DNA of 7,514 bases from Acidobacteriota bacterium (GCA_016201185.1 JACQDG010000227.1:1-7514); one strand, 5' to 3'. Numbered from the stretch's first letter, positions 1 to 7,011 are shown. Numbers and translations are program-made. The notes: generated from the sequence alone by a model not told the origin.

Positions 1-2593
1 ACTCCAGGCCCAAGCGCTTCTCTTCCCCTGAAGGATCCCGGCCTAAGGCGACCTGGTAAACCCGGGCCAATTGTTCCGCCGGCGCCGGGCCGGCCTCCGC
101 CGCCACCCGCTCAGCAAGAAACCGCGCCTGCCGCAGGACGAACTCGTCGTTCAACAGGGTCAGGGCCTGCGTAGGTACTGTCGATATGTTCCGCGCGGGG
201 CAGCTCACGTTCTGGTCCGGCAGGTCGAAGACCTCTAGCAGCGGAAACGGCATCCCCCGCTTGCGGTAGATGTAGACCGACCGCCGCCACACCTTCGGCC
301 CGTCCTCCTCGATCTCCCAAATGCCCAGCTTCATCGTCGCCAGCACGGACCTATCCACTTTGGGAAAAACCGGCGGCCCGCCGATCTGCCGGTTGAGTTT
401 CCCGCTCACCGCCAGGATGCTGTCCCGCAGCGCCTCAGCATCCATCCGCCGCATCCGGAACTTCCAGAACAGGTTGTTTTCCGGATCGGATTTCTGGTTT
501 GCGGCATTCTCGAACTGCGACGACATTTTGTAAGCGTCTGAGGTCATCATCAGCCGGTGCATCTGCTTGACGCTCCAACCCCGTGCCACAAACTCGGTCG
601 CCAGCCAGTCGAGCAGTTCCGGATGGCTCGGCCGCTCGCCCATCTTGCCGAAGTTGTTCAGCGTCGCAACGATTCCGCGGCCGAAGTGGTGATGCCAGAT
701 GCGGTTCACCATCACGCGGGCCGTGAGCGGATTGTCGGGCGAGCCGATCCATTCTGCCAGCGCTCGCCGCCGGCCCGAGGTCCGCTCGTCTGCCGGAGGG
801 ATCGCCGTGGTCGGTTGCCCGTTGGTGATCACGCTGATGAAGCCCGGCGCCATCTGCGGGCCGCGGTTGTCGATTTCGCCGCGAAATAGGAAGTAGGAAG
901 GCGGTGGCTTATAGGGACCGGAGCCCTTGTGAAGAAAAGTCCCTTGGAGGCTGGGGTCACGCTTCACCCCCTTGCCGGGCGCTGGCTCGTCGCCGTAGCC
1001 GTCAGGGGCGAAGCGATAATCCCCGTCGGTGATGCCGGCGGCAAACGGCGGCATCTTGGGCCGCTGTTTCTCCAGTTCCTTGATCTGGGCCGCGAGCGCC
1101 TCGCGCTTGTCCTTGTCCGCGGCACTGATCGCTTTGTCCACCGCCCCGGCCGACACGCCGACGGCCCTAAACAATTGCTCCGCCAACAGTTTCTGCCCCG
1201 GGGTCCGCCGCGCCTCGGGGGTTCTCGCCGCGATCTGCGCGTCCTGCGGAAACTGCTTCACCACCTCCTCGATGAACACCTTCTCCCTGTAAGGCGCCTC
1301 GATCTCGGCGATCTGCTCCTTAAGCGGCTTGATCTTGCTGTCGATCTCCTCCTGTTTTGCGAGAAGGGCCTCCACTTCGGCCTCCGGCGCCTGGTAGTGG
1401 TTCACATCGACGTAGGGGAAGAAAACGGCCTGCAGCCGGTAATAGTCCTTCTGCGGAATGGGATCGAACTTGTGGTTGTGGCACCGCGCGCACTGCACCG
1501 TGAGACCCAGGAAGCCCTGGGACGTGGTGGCGATCATGTCGTCCAGGTAGTCGTAGCGGTATTGCGGGTTGTCCTTCTCCCGGTAGTCGACGCGCGGGCC
1601 GGCCCGTAGGAAGCCGGTGGCGGTCTTGGTCTCATAAGTGGACCAGTCGAGCTCGTCGCCGGCCAGTTCCTCGGCGATGAAAATGTTGTACGGCGTGTCC
1701 TTGTTGAACGAATCGATGACGTAATCGCGGTAGCGCCAAGCGGCCGGCCGGTCGCGGTCGTGCTCGAAGCCGCTGGAATCGGCGTAGCGCGCTACATCCA
1801 GCCAGTATCTGCCCCAGCGCTCGCCATAGTTGGGCGAAGCCAGCAGGCGCTCGATCAGCTTTTCCCAGGCGTCCGGGGAACGGTCGTTGACGAACTGCGC
1901 GACCTGCTCCGGGGTTGGCGCCAAGCCGATCAGGTCCAGGTAGGCCCGGCGCGCCAGGGCGGCCCGGTCGGCAGGCGGTGCGGGCGTCAGGCCCTTCTGC
2001 TCGAAGACCTGCATCAGGAAGGCGTCGATCGGGTGCCGGGCCCAGGCGGCGTTCTTCACACGCGGCACCGGCGGCCGCACCGGCTTGCGAAAGGCCCAAT
2101 ACTCCCGGGCTTCTTCCGTTACCGGCGTCTCCTCGATTCCAGCGGCAGCGGAGGCGCCGGCGACCGCCGCGGCCATTTCCGCCCCCTCCCACCCAGCTCC
2201 CTGATTGATCCAGTCGCGCAGCACGGTTACTTGGGTCTCGCCCAGCTTGCCGTCGAACGGCATGGAGGGCTTCAGCGTCCCGGCCACACGTCGGTACAAG
2301 GCGCTGCCTTCCGCATTGCCCGGCTGAATCGCCGGTCCGTGCTGGCCGCCCTTCAGCATGCCGGCACGGCTGCGCAGGTCGAGGCCGGAAAGCTGCATGG
2401 CCTCGCCGTGGCACTTCAGGCAATTGTTGGTCAGAATCGGAAGAACGTCTTTTTGGAAGGAGATCGCCTGCTGCGCCCGGCCCACCGCGACCCACCAGCC
2501 GATTGCCAGCAGCCCGGCCCCAGCAGCGGCGGCAAGCTGACCGCTTGCGGCTGTGCGCCTCGCTCTAGATTGGCCTCCACGCACTTTCTGCAA
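1..2593 (-). CDS. PSD1-family cytochrome-c-like protein (PSCyt1-DUF1549-DUF1553), C-terminus beyond window
   Basis: Large secreted or membrane-anchored protein of the planctomycete PSCyt1/DUF1549/DUF1553 group; 864 codons are visible and the reading frame leaves the left edge. Residues 1-40 have a basic start (KVRGGQSRARR) and a hydrophobic stretch ending GRAQ, a signal peptide or anchor. PSCyt1 has heme motif C58-LK-C61-H62, with M111 in KPSMPF a likely axial ligand. 'EYWAFRKPVRPP' leads into DUF1549 (about 186-397), which carries a second motif C368-AR-C371-H372 followed by NHKFDPI. Charged coiled-coil stretches lie near 407-443 and 491-515. DUF1553 starts near 606 (ARVMVNRIWHHHFGRG at about 625) and reaches VPTQALTLLNDEFV near 810, so little is missing. 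Family members are predicted extracytoplasmic and are often followed by a DUF1501 gene, which would lie outside. The exact reaction is not known. No ATG fits; TTG 2593 has GGAGGG six bases upstream, and GTG 2584 is the alternative. Domain calls are firm, function is not. Confidence 0.93.
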   Translation of the reverse strand, partial: MQKVRGGQSRARRTAASGQLAAAAGAGLLAIGWWVAVGRAQQAISFQKDVLPILTNNCLKCHGEAMQLSGLDLRSRAGMLKGGQHGPAIQPGNAEGSALYRRVAGTLKPSMPFDGKLGETQVTVLRDWINQGAGWEGAEMAAAVAGASAAAGIEETPVTEEAREYWAFRKPVRPPVPRVKNAAWARHPIDAFLMQVFEQKGLTPAPPADRAALARRAYLDLIGLAPTPEQVAQFVNDRSPDAWEKLIERLLASPNYGERWGRYWLDVARYADSSGFEHDRDRPAAWRYRDYVIDSFNKDTPYNIFIAEELAGDELDWSTYETKTATGFLRAGPRVDYREKDNPQYRYDYLDDMIATTSQGFLGLTVQCARCHNHKFDPIPQKDYYRLQAVFFPYVDVNHYQAPEAEVEALLAKQEEIDSKIKPLKEQIAEIEAPYREKVFIEEVVKQFPQDAQIAARTPEARRTPGQKLLAEQLFRAVGVSAGAVDKAISAADKDKREALAAQIKELEKQRPKMPPFAAGITDGDYRFAPDGYGDEPAPGKGVKRDPSLQGTFLHKGSGPYKPPPSYFLFRGEIDNRGPQMAPGFISVITNGQPTTAIPPADERTSGRRRALAEWIGSPDNPLTARVMVNRIWHHHFGRGIVATLNNFGKMGERPSHPELLDWLATEFVARGWSVKQMHRLMMTSDAYKMSSQFENAANQKSDPENNLFWKFRMRRMDAEALRDSILAVSGKLNRQIGGPPVFPKVDRSVLATMKLGIWEIEEDGPKVWRRSVYIYRKRGMPFPLLEVFDLPDQNVSCPARNISTVPTQALTLLNDEFVLRQARFLAERVAAEAGPAPAEQLARVYQVALGRDPSGEEKRLGLE

Positions 2594-2599
2594 GCTGAA

Positions 2600-2605
2600 C
2601 CCTCC
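2600..2605 (-). promoter_or_regulatory. Ribosome binding site GGAGGG selecting a TTG start
   Basis: On the minus strand GGAGGG is followed by six bases and then TTG (2593-2591). The in-frame stop TGA lies about 37 codons further upstream and no ATG occurs in between, so this site decides the start of the PSD1 gene. Confidence 0.7.
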
Positions 2606-2646
2606 GCGGACGCCAGTTCGGGGACTTGCCAGGTCTACTCGGTCCG

Positions 2647-2675
2647 AGTTTAGGCCACGACTACCCGAGTGTCAA
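2647..2675 (-). promoter_or_regulatory. Sigma-70-like promoter for the PSD1 gene
   Basis: Minus strand: a perfect TTGACA (2675-2670), a 17-base spacer and TAAACT (2652-2647; 4 of 6 to TATAAT). Predicted transcription start is near 2640, giving a leader of about 47 bases before TTG 2593. It lies in the 113-bp gap after the stop of the upstream membrane-protein gene, so PSD1 need not depend on read-through. Seen by eye, not tested. Confidence 0.55.
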
Positions 2676-2706
2676 CAATATACAGGGTTCATCGGGCGTG
2701 ACGCGT

Positions 2707-4479
2707 CTACTGCCGCGCCAATCCACGGTAGGCTTTCTCGGCAGCGGGGTCGTACTGATGCGGGCTGGCCAGGTAGAGGGCGAAGGAGCGGCGGGCGCGG
2801 GCGGCATCGCCGAAGCGCAGAAACAGGAACCCCAGGGTGCGCGCACACAGGCACAGCTCCGGATCCTTTTCAATGTGCAGCCGGCACTCCGCCTCCAGGT
2901 GACCAGCCACTCTGGATTTGTCCAGTAGCGGAAGGCCGGGCGGGGGATGGCGCAGGAAAACCAGCCCTTGCGGGTCCTCGTACGCCAGTTGCCATTCGGT
3001 TTCCGCCGGGTCGGCCAGTGCGGGAATCATGGAATAAAGCGTCCCGGTCGTGTACTCGAAGCCATTGGCGACAATAGCGCCGACGCCATAGCGGGCCAGC
3101 ATATGGCGGCGAGCGAAGCGGCTCTCCTCGTTGGTCGAGCCGCTGCTGCCTAGAATCCGCACGTAATCCCGGTAGACCGACTCGTCCAAAGCGCGGCCGT
3201 CAATGAAGACACGATAGTCCGGCCACAGCCGCCAGATCAGGTAGCCGCCGTACTCATAAGTATTGAAAATAGGCTCGCGAATGCGGTGCGCCACCAGAAA
3301 ATCAGCCGCCCCGGCGGGAAACCTCCAAAGGGCGGCCCGCAACTGGAAGAACCGTCCCTGGGCTACCCCTACCGCCAAACCGGCGCCCAGCAGCACGGCG
3401 GCCGCGGGCCCGGCCAGCCGTGGTACTTTCACCCGCCACGGGAAATAGGTGGCGATCAGGATGGGGGCGAGGAAAGCAATCAGTGGAATGTTTCGGAAGG
3501 CCGCCAGCGCGGCCGTGGAAAAAGCCAGGTACAGCAGCCAGTCGCTCGACCGGACCCGGCGCCATTGCACAACCAGCAACACGGCTGCGGCATACAGCAA
3601 GATGTTGAACAGGTACGGCGGCCCCCACAGATGCGGGCGGCTCCACTCGATCAGATTTTGGGTCAGGTAGCTCTGCCGGTAGGCGGCGAGAATTTGGAAA
3701 ATGTGGAAAGAGCTGGGGTTCAGCCCGGACAGCGCGATCGAGAGGATCGTGACAATCCATACGCGTCGGGGGCTCCCCACAGCTCCCCTGAACCACGACT
3801 CGATGCTGGCCCCGGCGGCATAAGCGCCCAGGATGACCCAACCCAAAAAGAAACCGCCATGCGAGTTGGCCCAAATCACGGAAAGCAGGGGAAGTAGCCA
3901 CAACGGTCCCCCACGCTCCAAAATGAAGATAAAAACGGCAACCAAGGTGAAAGTCACCAGCGCCGGCCGGTCGGCGCTAAAAAGTGACGCCAGAGGGGCC
4001 GTCGCGGCCGCGGCCGCCAAGCCCCACCAAAACTCCCCTGAGCGGCGCGCGGCGAGCACCCCGGCAATGGCGCAAAAGGCCGAAAGCAGCAGCGCCTTGA
4101 ACAGCACCACTCCGGGAAAACCCGCCGCCCGATAGACGAGGTGCCACACCACTTGCGCCAGCCATTCGTGGGTCAGGTTGAAATAGCGGATTCGCTCCTC
4201 GCCGGGATAGGCCGGCTTGCCGAGGTCGGCCGTGTAAGAAAACGGATCGGGCACAGGGAGCGCCCGGCGCTGGAGGATGTACTCACCCGTCTTCAGGTGC
4301 CACCAGAAGTCGGTGTCGGCGATTTCCGTGGAGAACAGCCCCAGCAGGCAAAGGGCGGCGAGAGCCAGGAGAACGCGCTGGAGCCAGAGGCCGCGTGCAG
4401 CGCTCGGCTCCTTGGTCCCGGGCGGAGCGGCTGGTCTTGCGGCCTGATTACGTGCTCCGATGAGGTTCCTTTTCGCCAA
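2707..4479 (-). CDS. Multi-pass membrane protein with DxD-WWHL motif, GT-C-like; function unknown
   Basis: 590-residue polytopic inner-membrane protein. After TM1 (about 33-51) comes IADTDFWWHLKTGEYI (53-68), then DPFSYT and HEWLAQVVWHLVYRAAG (104-120). Further hydrophobic segments lie near 123-142, 149-165, 172-187, 192-224, 239-252, 287-305, 313-346 and 355-374. The soluble tail has NTYEYGGYLIWRLWP (406-420) and VFIDGRALDE (424-433), and ends in helix pairs resembling a degenerate TPR (543-590). A DxD-type acidic motif in the first extracytoplasmic loop is what GT-C glycosyltransferases (PMT/ArnT/RgtA-like) show, so lipid-linked sugar transfer is possible, but I do not recognise a characterised homologue. 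The frame stays open to 5529 across the divergent methyltransferase. I place the start at TTG 4479 because it lies just before the hydrophobic region and outside that gene. The ribosome site AGAGAA is weak. Confidence 0.85.
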   Translation of the reverse strand: MAKRNLIGARNQAARPAAPPGTKEPSAARGLWLQRVLLALAALCLLGLFSTEIADTDFWWHLKTGEYILQRRALPVPDPFSYTADLGKPAYPGEERIRYFNLTHEWLAQVVWHLVYRAAGFPGVVLFKALLLSAFCAIAGVLAARRSGEFWWGLAAAAATAPLASLFSADRPALVTFTLVAVFIFILERGGPLWLLPLLSVIWANSHGGFFLGWVILGAYAAGASIESWFRGAVGSPRRVWIVTILSIALSGLNPSSFHIFQILAAYRQSYLTQNLIEWSRPHLWGPPYLFNILLYAAAVLLVVQWRRVRSSDWLLYLAFSTAALAAFRNIPLIAFLAPILIATYFPWRVKVPRLAGPAAAVLLGAGLAVGVAQGRFFQLRAALWRFPAGAADFLVAHRIREPIFNTYEYGGYLIWRLWPDYRVFIDGRALDESVYRDYVRILGSSGSTNEESRFARRHMLARYGVGAIVANGFEYTTGTLYSMIPALADPAETEWQLAYEDPQGLVFLRHPPPGLPLLDKSRVAGHLEAECRLHIEKDPELCLCARTLGFLFLRFGDAARARRSFALYLASPHQYDPAAEKAYRGLARQ

Positions 4480-4493
4480 AGAGCATTCTCTGC

Positions 4494-4499
4494 TAGAGT
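4494..4499 (+). promoter_or_regulatory. Possible extended -10 for the methyltransferase gene
   Basis: TGCTAGAGT has the TGn extended -10 form, with TAGAGT matching TATAAT at 4 of 6 positions. The best upstream -35 is poor (TTCGCC, 16-base spacer). A start near 4506 would give a leader of about 28 bases containing AGGAGGG. Weak evidence. Confidence 0.25.
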
Positions 4500-4533
4500 A
4501 ATTGAGATCTGCAATATCAGAGGAGGGCGGGAA

Positions 4534-5586
4534 ATGAACCCGAAGAAAATTGAGGAGCTGGCCTTTCGCGTGGTCGGCGATATGGGCAGCGCCTTTACCA
4601 TGGCGCTGGGCTACATCGGCGACCGCCTGGGCATTTTCAAGGCTATGGCCGGGGCCGGGCCGGTAAGCAGCGTCGAGCTGGCGCGCAAAACCGGGCTCAA
4701 CGAACGCTATGTGCGGGAGTGGCTGCGGGCCATGGTGGCGGCCGAGTACATCGACTACGACGAGCAGTCGGGCCGGTATGTCATGACTGACGAGCAGGCC
4801 TTTGTGCTGGCGAACGAGGACAGCCCGATGTTCGTGGGTGGCAGCTTCCACTTTACGACGCCGTCCATCTGGAATGTGCCGAAAATCATGGACGCCTTCC
4901 GCAACGGCGGGGGGATTTCCTACTCCGAGATCGGCGAGGAAATCCCGCTGGCCATCGAGCGTTTCTTCCGCCCCGGCTATTTGCATTTCCTGGCTAAGGA
5001 CTGGCTGGGCGCCGTGCCCGGACTGATCCCGAGGCTGGAAAAAGGCGCCTTGGTAGCCGATGTCGGCTGCGGCTGCGGGCAATCCACGGTGGCGATGGGC
5101 AGAGCCTTCCCCAACTCCAAAGTTGTCGGAATCGACTACGACCACCGGAGCGTCGAGCGGGCGAAGAAGCTCGCCGCGGTCAACGGTCTGAGCAATGTCG
5201 AGTTCATCCGCGGGCCGGCCCACGATCTCCCCAGGGATCCCAGGTTCGACCTCATCACCAGCTTCGACTGCATCCACGACATGGTCAACCCGCGGGGCAC
5301 CCTGCGGATCATCTGGGAGGCGCTGGCCGATGACGGCGTTTACGTCTGGTCGGAGCCCAACGCTTCGCACAACGCGCACGAAAACAAGAACCCCGTCGGC
5401 AAGGCCTTTCATTCCATCAGCCCGCTGCACTGCATGACCGTGTCGCTGGCCCACAACGGCGAGGGCCTGGGGACGGTGATTGGCGAGGAGGGCGCGCGTG
5501 AGCTGGCCCGCGAAGCGGGGTTCAGCCATTTCGAGAAGCTCCCTATCCCGAACCCCTTCAACCAGTTCTTCGCCCTGCGGCGTTAG
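4534..5586 (+). CDS. Class I SAM-dependent methyltransferase with N-terminal winged helix (Rv2258c-like)
   Basis: 350-residue cytoplasmic enzyme predicted to move a methyl group from S-adenosylmethionine to an unknown substrate. Residues 1-95 form a winged-helix fold (LGIFKAM, VSSVELARKTGLNERYVREWL, YVMTDEQAFVL), as in Rv2258c-type methyltransferases, where this domain usually helps dimerisation and lids the active site; it is not by itself evidence of DNA binding. The SAM site is clear: motif I VADVGCGCG (174-182), the acidic residue D201 ending strand 2 (VVGIDYD), and FDLITSFDCIHD (238-249) for the motif IV region. A late EPNASHNAHENKNP (274-287) and the terminal FFALRR complete the family's usual length. 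ATG 4534 is chosen for AGGAGGG just upstream; the frame is open back to 4141 but that part is antisense to the membrane protein. It is divergent from that gene across 54 bp. Substrate cannot be read from context. Confidence 0.93.
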   Translation: MNPKKIEELAFRVVGDMGSAFTMALGYIGDRLGIFKAMAGAGPVSSVELARKTGLNERYVREWLRAMVAAEYIDYDEQSGRYVMTDEQAFVLANEDSPMFVGGSFHFTTPSIWNVPKIMDAFRNGGGISYSEIGEEIPLAIERFFRPGYLHFLAKDWLGAVPGLIPRLEKGALVADVGCGCGQSTVAMGRAFPNSKVVGIDYDHRSVERAKKLAAVNGLSNVEFIRGPAHDLPRDPRFDLITSFDCIHDMVNPRGTLRIIWEALADDGVYVWSEPNASHNAHENKNPVGKAFHSISPLHCMTVSLAHNGEGLGTVIGEEGARELAREAGFSHFEKLPIPNPFNQFFALRR

Positions 5587-5871
5587 GCCGCTCCATCACA
5601 GCTTGTTGCGGCGCTGCGGCGGGCGCCGGTGGTGCGCGCGGACCGAAGCCCGTGGGCGTGCTGCGGGAGCTAGGAGTGCCGGTCGCGGTTTCCGTCCCGG
5701 AGCCCAACACCTGGCGTGAGATCCTGCAGTCCCTTGACGAGAAGGCCGATTCCTTTCTACCTGGAGCCTTCGCATCCTAAGATGGGCTTTCTTGTCAAGG
5801 AAGCCGCCGACGGTAGCGCCGACCTGCTACGCCGCAAGAGGGAGCGGGCAGCAGGCCGGCAGGCTCTATGA
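5587..5871 (+). pseudogene. hemD: Decayed uroporphyrinogen-III synthase (hemD) remnant
   Basis: Three fragments in order match a HemD-type protein, the enzyme that closes and inverts the tetrapyrrole ring to uroporphyrinogen III for heme, siroheme and B12. Fragment 1 (5599-5634) reads QLVAALRRAPVV. Fragment 2, one frame over (5637-5750), reads RGPKPVGVLRELGV then VPEPNTWREILQSLDEKAD; one inserted base near 5634 would join the two. Fragment 3, back in the first frame (5758-5871), reads YLEPSHPKMGFLVKEAA and ends DLLRRKRERAAGRQAL before TGA. In intact proteins of this type roughly 100 residues lie between NTWREIL and EPSHPKMG, so the middle is deleted, and the N-terminal third is absent because the methyltransferase stop lies just before fragment 1. 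No start codon with a ribosome site is seen. Identification rests on remembered family motifs, not a search. Confidence 0.75.
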
Positions 5872-5901
5872 GCAGTGTCCGCAGGGCCGAAAGAGCAGAA
5901 A

Positions 5902-5931
5902 TTGGCTTCCAGGCTCGATCCGTGTCAAAAT
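5902..5931 (+). promoter_or_regulatory. Possible sigma-70-like promoter for the Skp gene
   Basis: TTGGCT (5902-5907, 4 of 6 to TTGACA), an 18-base spacer and CAAAAT (5926-5931, 4 of 6 to TATAAT). It lies between the hemD remnant and the Skp start, giving a leader of about 60 bases. The stretch 5872-5998 otherwise holds nothing I recognise. Confidence 0.3.
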
Positions 5932-5998
5932 GAAATACTTACCACGTATCAGAATTACCGCCATTTCAACTGCGCGGTTTTTAGGAGAAGCGATCGTT

Positions 5999-6505
5999 AT
6001 GCCGAGGTTTTTCTTTCCTTCCCTGGCCCTGGCGGCGATGCTCGCCGTACCGGCTGTTGCTCAGAAGTTTGCCGTCATCAACATGCAGCGCGCTGTGCTG
6101 GAAACAGCCGAAATAAAAAAGGCGGCGGCCGACCTGGAGGCCAAGTACCGGCCCCAGCAGCAGGAGATCGAGCGCCGCACTAAAGAGCTGCAGCAGATCC
6201 AGGAAAAGATTCAAAACAATCCCAAGATTACCCCGCAGGAGAGCGCCGAATTGCAGGCTGAAGGGCAACGCAAGCAGCGCGCGTTGCAGCGGCTCACCGA
6301 AGACTTGCAGGCCGACGTCGACCGCGAGCGCACAGATATCCTCAACAAAGGCGGGCAGCGCATGACGGGAGTCGTCGCCAAGCTGGCCCAGGAAAAGGGG
6401 CTGGACGTCGTAATCGAGGCCGGCAATGCCATCTTCGTCAAGCCGGCCATGGACATTACCAGTGACGCGATCGCGGCTTATGACAAGCAATACCCGCTGA
6501 AATAG
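5999..6505 (+). CDS. skp: OmpH/Skp family periplasmic chaperone
   Basis: 168-residue precursor of a Skp/OmpH chaperone, which holds unfolded outer-membrane proteins in the periplasm on their way to the Bam complex. Residues 1-21 (MPRFFFPSLALAAMLAVPAVA) form a signal peptide with an AVA cleavage site before Q22. The mature part begins with the family strand KFAVINMQRAVLET (23-36). A long charged coiled coil follows (about 36-125: KKAAADLEAKYRPQQQEIER, RTKELQQIQEKIQ, QRALQRLTEDLQADVDRER), and the closing strands are GLDVVIEAGNAIFVKPAMDIT (with ITSDAIAAYDKQYPLK last). Length is normal. The frame is open upstream to 5792, but ATG 5999 is chosen because the signal peptide starts there and AGGAG lies 11 bases upstream, slightly far. 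The next gene follows after 7 bp. In many genomes skp sits by bamA/lpxD; that context is not seen here. Confidence 0.93.
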   Translation: MPRFFFPSLALAAMLAVPAVAQKFAVINMQRAVLETAEIKKAAADLEAKYRPQQQEIERRTKELQQIQEKIQNNPKITPQESAELQAEGQRKQRALQRLTEDLQADVDRERTDILNKGGQRMTGVVAKLAQEKGLDVVIEAGNAIFVKPAMDITSDAIAAYDKQYPLK

Positions 6506-6512
6506 CTTCTCA

Positions 6513-6953
6513 ATGTCCTCGCCGATGGGCTACCTGGAGCAGTACAGTGAGGCGGAAACCAGGCAGGAGAGGCTCGAAAAGGTCCTGAAACGGACGGTTG
6601 TCACCCTGCTCGTCGCGAGCGCCCTCGGCGGGTTCCTGTATCTCTGGTTCAAAAATTACAAAGAAGAAAAGCGCGTAGAGCAGTTCCTGGCGACGCTCGA
6701 GCGCGGCGACTATCCGGCGGCCTACACCTTCTGGGGATGCCGGGTGGAAGCGCCTTGCCCCAACTACGACTTCAGAAGCTTCCTCGAGGACTGGGGCCCT
6801 GCCAGCCCCGTCGGCAAGTTGCGCACCTATCGGCTGGTTCGCTCGCGCGAGCGCGGCTCGGGGGTCGTCGTCACCATCGTGGCCAACAATCAGCCGGAAA
6901 TCAAACTCTGGGTGGAGAAGAAGAACGAAATCCTTGGCTTCTCGCCTCTTTAG
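6513..6953 (+). CDS. Small one-TM membrane protein, unknown function
   Basis: 146-residue protein I do not recognise. Residues 1-25 are charged and helical (YLEQYSEAETRQERLEKVLKR), 27-47 form a single membrane segment (TVVTLLVASALGGFLYLWF), and the rest is a small soluble domain, probably extracytoplasmic given the basic N-side. That domain begins KRVEQFLATLERGDYPAAY, a pattern common in NTF2-like or DUF4864/DUF4878-like domains. It holds two cysteines (WGCRVEAPCPNYD) that could pair in the periplasm, then strands YRLVRSRERGSGVVVTIV and IKLWVEKKNEILGFSPL. A Coa1-type cytochrome-oxidase assembly domain was considered but not supported. ATG 6513 starts 7 bp after the Skp stop and has no visible ribosome site, so translation may be coupled to Skp; ATG 6525 in the same frame is the alternative. 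Codon use and packing argue it is real. Confidence 0.8.
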   Translation: MSSPMGYLEQYSEAETRQERLEKVLKRTVVTLLVASALGGFLYLWFKNYKEEKRVEQFLATLERGDYPAAYTFWGCRVEAPCPNYDFRSFLEDWGPASPVGKLRTYRLVRSRERGSGVVVTIVANNQPEIKLWVEKKNEILGFSPL

Positions 6954-6999
6954 CCCCTCTTTGCCTGCACGTTAGCCCCGGGGCCAGCGTCAACGGAAA

Positions 7000-7005
7000 G
7001 GGGAG
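7000..7005 (+). promoter_or_regulatory. Ribosome binding site GGGGAG favouring a TTG start
   Basis: GGGGAG is followed by six bases and TTG at 7012. The first ATG in that frame (7027) has no purine-rich site at a usable distance, and the in-frame TAG at 7006-7008 blocks any earlier start. Confidence 0.55.
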
Positions 7006-7011
7006 TAGTGT

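Noticed and set aside
929..1609. Open plus-strand frame of 226 residues
   Set aside because: Antisense to the PSD1 gene, low-complexity Leu/Arg/Val-rich, no motif and no ribosome site.
1632..2495. Open minus-strand frame of 287 residues
   Set aside because: Same strand as PSD1 but shifted; Arg/Gly-rich shadow. The real frame carries CLKCH, YWAFRKP and VQCARCH.
1760..2653. Open plus-strand frame of 297 residues
   Set aside because: Antisense to the N-terminal half of PSD1, which has two CxxCH motifs in frame; the plus-strand product resembles nothing.
4141..4533. N-terminal extension of the methyltransferase
   Set aside because: No ribosome site there, the residues do not look like the family, and the stretch is antisense to the membrane segments of the neighbouring protein.
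4480..5529. Open minus-strand frame extending the membrane protein by 350 residues at its N-terminus
   Set aside because: It is exactly antisense to the methyltransferase, which has clear SAM motifs and a good ribosome site. The extension has no membrane or domain pattern; open antisense frames are common in GC-rich coding DNA.
5792..5998. N-terminal extension of Skp
   Set aside because: It would bury the signal peptide behind 69 residues and overlaps the hemD remnant in another frame.
5981..6490. Open minus-strand frame of 169 residues
   Set aside because: Antisense to Skp, Leu-rich mirror of the coiled coil's Gln/Lys/Glu codons.
6975..6984. Palindrome GCCCCGGGGC as a terminator between the small membrane protein and the secretin-like gene
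   Set aside because: No loop and no following T-run; too short to call.
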